In this document: positions 39,496 through 42,810 of the stretch, piece by piece
Layout: the number at the start of each line of letters is the position of its first letter
How positions within the stretch are numbered: position 1 is the first letter of the stretch
Origin: Phycisphaerales bacterium
Lineage (GTDB): Bacteria; Planctomycetota; Phycisphaerae; Phycisphaerales; UBA1924
Assembly (NCBI GenBank): GCA_022843045.1
Contig: JALHOJ010000032.1
Span: 1-42,810 of the forward strand
Direction of reading: 5' to 3'
Length of the DNA: 42,810 bases
The notes under the pieces: model-generated
What the model was told of the DNA's origin: nothing
Databases searched by the model: none
Seen by the model: the letters and a program-made list of their open reading frames with translations, nothing else
Position numbers and translations under genes: made by a program

Positions 39496-40644
39496 ATGAG
39501 CGACACAAGCAAGAGCCCGCGCAAGATCGCACCCAAAGTCCTTCCCGGCACGCCCGCCCAGCACGGATTCACATTTCCACCTGAATGGGCCCCGCACAGC
39601 GCGACGTGGTTCAGCTGGCCCCGCCCCGAAGGCATCAGCTTTCCCGGACGCTACCACACCGTGCCCAAGGCGATGGCCGCCATCATCGCCGCGATCGCGC
39701 CGCGCGAGCACGTGCACGTCAATGTGCCCAACGAGAACTATGAACGCATCGTGCGCGAGCAACTCGCACAGCACGGCGTCGCCAAGCCGCTGCTATCCCG
39801 ACGTATCACGTTCCATCACATCATGACCAACGAGAGCTGGTGCCGAGATCACGGCCCCGCGTTTGTGGTCAAGGGGAAGAAGTTCGCGATCGTCGACTGG
39901 GGCTTCAACGCCTGGGGCGGCAAGTATCCGCCCTACGACAGCGACGACAACGTGCCCACGCGCATCGCAGAGGAATTCGCGGCGAGCAAAGTTCCAGGAT
40001 TTGCCGGTGTCTTCTATCCGCGCACGAAAGCGGGCGAGCCGGTCATCATGGAAGGCGGCGCTGTCGAGTTCAGCGGCGACGGGGTCGTGATGACCAGCGA
40101 AGCCTGCCTGCTCAACAAGAACCGCAACCCCAAGCTCAGCAAGAAGCAGATCGAAGGGTTCCTCAAGGACTACTACGGCCAGCGCCACGTGCTCTGGCTG
40201 GGCGATGGCATCGTGGGAGACGACACCGACGGCCACATCGATGATCTGGCTCGATTCATCGGGCCTCGCACGATCGTGACGACGGTCGAGGAAGACCCCA
40301 AGGACGAGAACTACAAGATCCTGCGAGACAATCTGCGACGGCTCGAACTCGCCAAGCATCCTGACGGCGGGCACTACGAGATCGTCACGATTCCGATGCC
40401 CGGGGTCGTGGAGATCGAGGGCCAGCGTGTCCCCGCAACCTACGCGAACTTCTACTTCGTGAACGGCACACTGCTGGTGCCGATCTACAAGCACAAGGCC
40501 AACGACAAGCGGTGCCTCCGGACGCTCGCCGAGGCGCTGGACGCTTGCGGGCACAAGCGCGAAGTCGTCGGTATCGACTGCTCAGACCTGATCTGGGGTC
40601 TGGGCGCGATCCACTGTCTGTCGCAGCAGCAGCCGCGGATCTGA
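39496..40644 (+). CDS. aguA: Agmatine deiminase (porphyromonas-type peptidyl-arginine deiminase family)
   Basis: It hydrolyses agmatine to N-carbamoylputrescine and ammonia in polyamine synthesis from arginine. The 382-residue protein has the family signatures WAPHSATWFSWP, NESWCRDHGPAFVV, IVDWGFNAWGGKYPPYDSDD, MEGGAVEFSGDG, GDDTDGHIDDLARF and the catalytic Cys374 in GLGAIHCLSQQQP. ATG 39496 begins MSDTSKSPRKIAPK, a short extension before the domain. The 291 bases upstream show no other gene. A partner N-carbamoylputrescine amidase is not in the window. Confidence 0.9.
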   Translation: MSDTSKSPRKIAPKVLPGTPAQHGFTFPPEWAPHSATWFSWPRPEGISFPGRYHTVPKAMAAIIAAIAPREHVHVNVPNENYERIVREQLAQHGVAKPLLSRRITFHHIMTNESWCRDHGPAFVVKGKKFAIVDWGFNAWGGKYPPYDSDDNVPTRIAEEFAASKVPGFAGVFYPRTKAGEPVIMEGGAVEFSGDGVVMTSEACLLNKNRNPKLSKKQIEGFLKDYYGQRHVLWLGDGIVGDDTDGHIDDLARFIGPRTIVTTVEEDPKDENYKILRDNLRRLELAKHPDGGHYEIVTIPMPGVVEIEGQRVPATYANFYFVNGTLLVPIYKHKANDKRCLRTLAEALDACGHKREVVGIDCSDLIWGLGAIHCLSQQQPRI

Positions 40645-40737
40645 AGGACAGACTGCGAGGGTGGAAAAGACGCTTCGAAGCCACCCCCCCACTTTCGCAC
40701 ATTCGCACTGACGCACTATCGCACTTACTGTCTAGCC

Positions 40738-41547
40738 ATGCCCACCCCTCCGGGACCCTCCCGTACGCCCCTGACCTTTGACTTTGCTTCGGTGCAGCCG
40801 CTCGCCGCGCCGGCGTGGCTTTTGGAGCGTGCGGGGGCGATGGGAATTGAGTTTGACAAGGGGGATGTTGAGAAGCTCGGGTTGTTTCTGGCATGCTTGC
40901 TGGAGGCGAACCAGCGGGCCAATCTCACGGCGGTGACGGAGCATGACAAGGCGTGGGAGCGGCATGTGCTGGACTCGCTCACGCTGCTGGCGGTGCTGGG
41001 CGACTTGCCGGACGGCGCGACGGTGCTGGACGTGGGGACGGGCGGAGGCTTGCCTGGGCTCCCACTCGCGATTTGCACGCCGCACCTGCGGTTCACGCTG
41101 CTGGATGCGACGGCGAAGAAGATCGCGTTTCTGGACGCGACGATCGCGCGGCTTGGCATCAAGAACTGCACGACGCTGCACGCTCGCGCGGAAGCGGCGG
41201 CCCATGACATCGGCACACGGGCGGACGCGAAGGGCGTCACGAAGCGCGAGGGAGCAAAGCGCGAGCAGTTTGACGCGGTGGTGGCGCGGGCGGTGGGCGC
41301 GATGAGAGTGCTGGCGGAGATCACCGTGCCGTTTGCGAAGATCGGCGGGACGATCGCGCTGATCAAGGGCCAAAAGGCCCCGGCGGAGATCGAAGAGGCC
41401 CAGCCGGTGTTGCACGAACTCAAGTGCGTGGTGGATCAGGTGGTGCCGACCCCCACGGGGCAGATTGTGGTGTTGGCCAAGCGGGTGGCGACGCCTCGGT
41501 TGTTTCCGCGGATTGAGAAGGTCAACAGCAAGAAGGCGCGGAAGTAA
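40738..41547 (+). CDS. rsmG: 16S rRNA (guanine-527-N7)-methyltransferase
   Basis: It methylates G527 of 16S rRNA using S-adenosylmethionine. The 269-residue product has the RsmG motifs LFLACLLEANQRANLTAVTE, WERHVLDSLTLL, the SAM loop VLDVGTGGGLPGLPLAI, LLDATAKKIAFLDATIARLG, VVARAVGAM and IALIKGQKAPAEIEEA. An acidic/basic insert near residues 160-180 (RADAKGVTKREGAKRE) is not usual in the family. ATG 40738 follows a CGCACT-type microrepeat (40692-40727). It is 93 bases after aguA on the same strand. Confidence 0.93.
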   Translation: MPTPPGPSRTPLTFDFASVQPLAAPAWLLERAGAMGIEFDKGDVEKLGLFLACLLEANQRANLTAVTEHDKAWERHVLDSLTLLAVLGDLPDGATVLDVGTGGGLPGLPLAICTPHLRFTLLDATAKKIAFLDATIARLGIKNCTTLHARAEAAAHDIGTRADAKGVTKREGAKREQFDAVVARAVGAMRVLAEITVPFAKIGGTIALIKGQKAPAEIEEAQPVLHELKCVVDQVVPTPTGQIVVLAKRVATPRLFPRIEKVNSKKARK

Positions 41548-41650
41548 GGTGGCCAACGGGCTCCTCGCACGAGCAGGGTGAATGTGCACAGCGCGATTGG
41601 AGCAGGTTGCGTTCGACCACGCCCGCGCGTGAAGTCCGTTGAACCAGCAG

Positions 41651-42745
41651 CTACTCGGCCGTGTTGATGAAAACGTCAACCGCTTGCCCCGGGATCAGCG
41701 GGACAGTTGCGCCGGGTTGATCGGCGGCGGCGGGCAGCACTTCGAAGAGCACATCCACGACACGCGTGTCAACGCGCTCCACGTTGGAGCCGATGAGGTC
41801 GCTCTTAGGGCGGGCGAAGGGCTCGATGCGAACCAGGCGCAGCGGGAACTCCGTGGGGACGCCGCCTCGACGGCGCGCGACGGCGCGGGTGGAGTCGTTG
41901 GCGGCAGTGGTTGAAAGGCCGGCGACGAGGGCGATGTCTTCTTCGTCGATCTGAGCACGCACGCGGAGCTGGCGGAGGTCGCCCAGGATCATCGCGGGGC
42001 GGTCGCCAGATGACGTGGCAAATTCGCCCGGCTCAATCGCTCGCCGGAGGATCATGCCATCGCGCGGGGCGCGGACGATCATGCGATCCATCAGCACCTT
42101 GAGCGCATCAACCTCGGCCTTGCGGGCGTCGCGAATGGCGGTGGCGATGTCAAGGTCGGGCTTCCAGCCGCCCGCTTCGAGCTTGTCGAGGTCGGCCTGG
42201 GCTTGGGCAAGTTCGGCTTGGGCGGCGTTTCGGGCGAAGCGAGCGATCGACACATCGCGTGGGTTGTTCGCGCCGCGCTTGGAGGCGTCCTCTTCGAGTC
42301 GGAGGCGATCTTCGCTGTCTTCAAGGAAAGCGCGGGCACGAGCAACCCGGGCAATCAGCGGAGGCTTGTCCTCGGCGCGGGGGAGAGCGTGCCAACGCTG
42401 AACTTCGGACTCCGCCGCAGCCACGGCGGCCTGAGCGCGGAGCAGGTCGGCCTGCAGCGTGCGGGTGTCGAGTTCGAAGAGGGTTTGGCCTTGGGTGACG
42501 GCATCGCCCACATCGACGAGCACTTTGGTGACGAGCGCGGGCTCTGGCGCGACCACGCCCACGTCTCGCCCCGCGGGCTCGACGATGGCGAGAGCCGCGA
42601 CGCCCGAGGCGAAGGGATTGATCGACGCGGGTCGCGCGAGAGGCGGCGGAGCGGTCTTCTCCTCAGCGTGAGCCACGGCGTAAATCGCGACAAAAAGGCC
42701 GACGACGGAGAGGAGGATGGTGAGCCAGCGGAGCCAGTTGGACAT
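41651..42745 (-). CDS. HlyD/RND-type periplasmic membrane-fusion adaptor
   Basis: A 364-residue membrane-fusion protein. MSNWLRWLTILLSVVGLFVA is an N-terminal anchor. VTKVLVDVGDAVTQGQTLFE is the first half of the lipoyl-like domain. A helical hairpin follows (about 95-215; RAQAAVAAAESEVQRW, ELAQAQADLDKLEAG). The second half is DRMIVRAPRDGMILRRAIEP, with the beta-barrel LGDLRQLRVRAQIDEEDIAL. Such adaptors link inner-membrane ABC or RND pumps to outer-membrane channels. No pump gene is within the window; it may lie beyond the 3' or 5' side. Confidence 0.88.
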   Translation of the reverse strand: MSNWLRWLTILLSVVGLFVAIYAVAHAEEKTAPPPLARPASINPFASGVAALAIVEPAGRDVGVVAPEPALVTKVLVDVGDAVTQGQTLFELDTRTLQADLLRAQAAVAAAESEVQRWHALPRAEDKPPLIARVARARAFLEDSEDRLRLEEDASKRGANNPRDVSIARFARNAAQAELAQAQADLDKLEAGGWKPDLDIATAIRDARKAEVDALKVLMDRMIVRAPRDGMILRRAIEPGEFATSSGDRPAMILGDLRQLRVRAQIDEEDIALVAGLSTTAANDSTRAVARRRGGVPTEFPLRLVRIEPFARPKSDLIGSNVERVDTRVVDVLFEVLPAAADQPGATVPLIPGQAVDVFINTAE

Positions 42746-42810
42746 GGGGGATTGTTGGGGAGGCCGGGCGCGGGGGGCGGGGGCGGAGTCAGAGTGCGAA
42801 AGAGCGAGAG

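Overview
The window looks like chromosome from a GC-rich planctomycete, probably a Phycisphaerae relative. The evidence is an N-terminal LERRELLAAD motif of the planctomycete LEPR-XLL type on a secreted subtilisin. Three secreted proteins also carry tandem C-terminal calcium-loop repeats of the form DIDFNNDGSxFDPxDIDxFL..SEGPC. A WaaA (Kdo transferase) gene points to an LPS-type outer membrane. No taxonomic marker such as rRNA is present, so this assignment is inference.

Layout. 1-3953: a large secreted subtilase on the minus strand, cut by the left edge. 4396-5853: waaA (minus). 5906-5978: tRNA-Val(UAC) (minus). 6072-6143: tRNA-Gly(UCC) (plus), the integration site of an island. 6100-17573: an 11.5-kb integrated element bounded by perfect 44-bp direct repeats of the tRNA-Gly 3' half. 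17555-42745: ordinary chromosome with glycerate kinase, an aminotransferase, a POT peptide transporter and a D-amino-acid-oxidase-like enzyme. It continues with a deoxyribose-phosphate aldolase/aldehyde dehydrogenase cluster, thymidine kinase, a trypsin-like protease, secreted proteins, LepA, a glycoside-hydrolase-like secreted protein, agmatine deiminase, RsmG and an HlyD-type adaptor.

The island. Its left arm is a tightly packed minus-strand operon (10868 to 6097): a coiled-coil protein, two small excisionase/AlpA-like HTH proteins, a TOPRIM-RecA primase-helicase, an XRE-type HTH regulator and a tyrosine integrase. Most junctions are ATGA overlaps. No conjugation or virion genes are visible, so it resembles a phage-satellite or minimal integrative element. 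The right arm carries two secreted proteins bearing the same C-terminal tag seen on a chromosomal protein, a decayed IS1595-like transposase, and a more AT-rich three-gene operon (unknown protein, PIN-domain nuclease, 47-residue protein). It ends with a tRNA-Leu-like gene whose anticodon loop is replaced by a long hairpin.

Most notable points. (1) The integrase reading frame runs through the attachment core. The matching in-frame C-terminal continuation (72 codons) lies at the other end of the island beside attR, so excision should rebuild a 550-residue integrase and integration should truncate it to 478. (2) The tRNA-Leu-like gene with an extended anticodon arm directly abuts the PIN operon. 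(3) Six copies of a 10-bp motif, spaced about 22 bp apart and in mixed orientation, lie inside the end of the primase gene just before the regulator-integrase genes. (4) Outside the island there are two rearrangement scars: a chimera of decayed lepA and tdk 5' fragments, and a 103-bp duplication of the lepA 3' end flanking a small unknown gene.

Metabolic links. Thymidine kinase, DeoC and the aldehyde dehydrogenases together suggest deoxynucleoside salvage and breakdown, with DeoC-derived acetaldehyde oxidised by the dehydrogenase. Several intergenic stretches hold dispersed GC-rich repeat families, and one has entered a coding frame.
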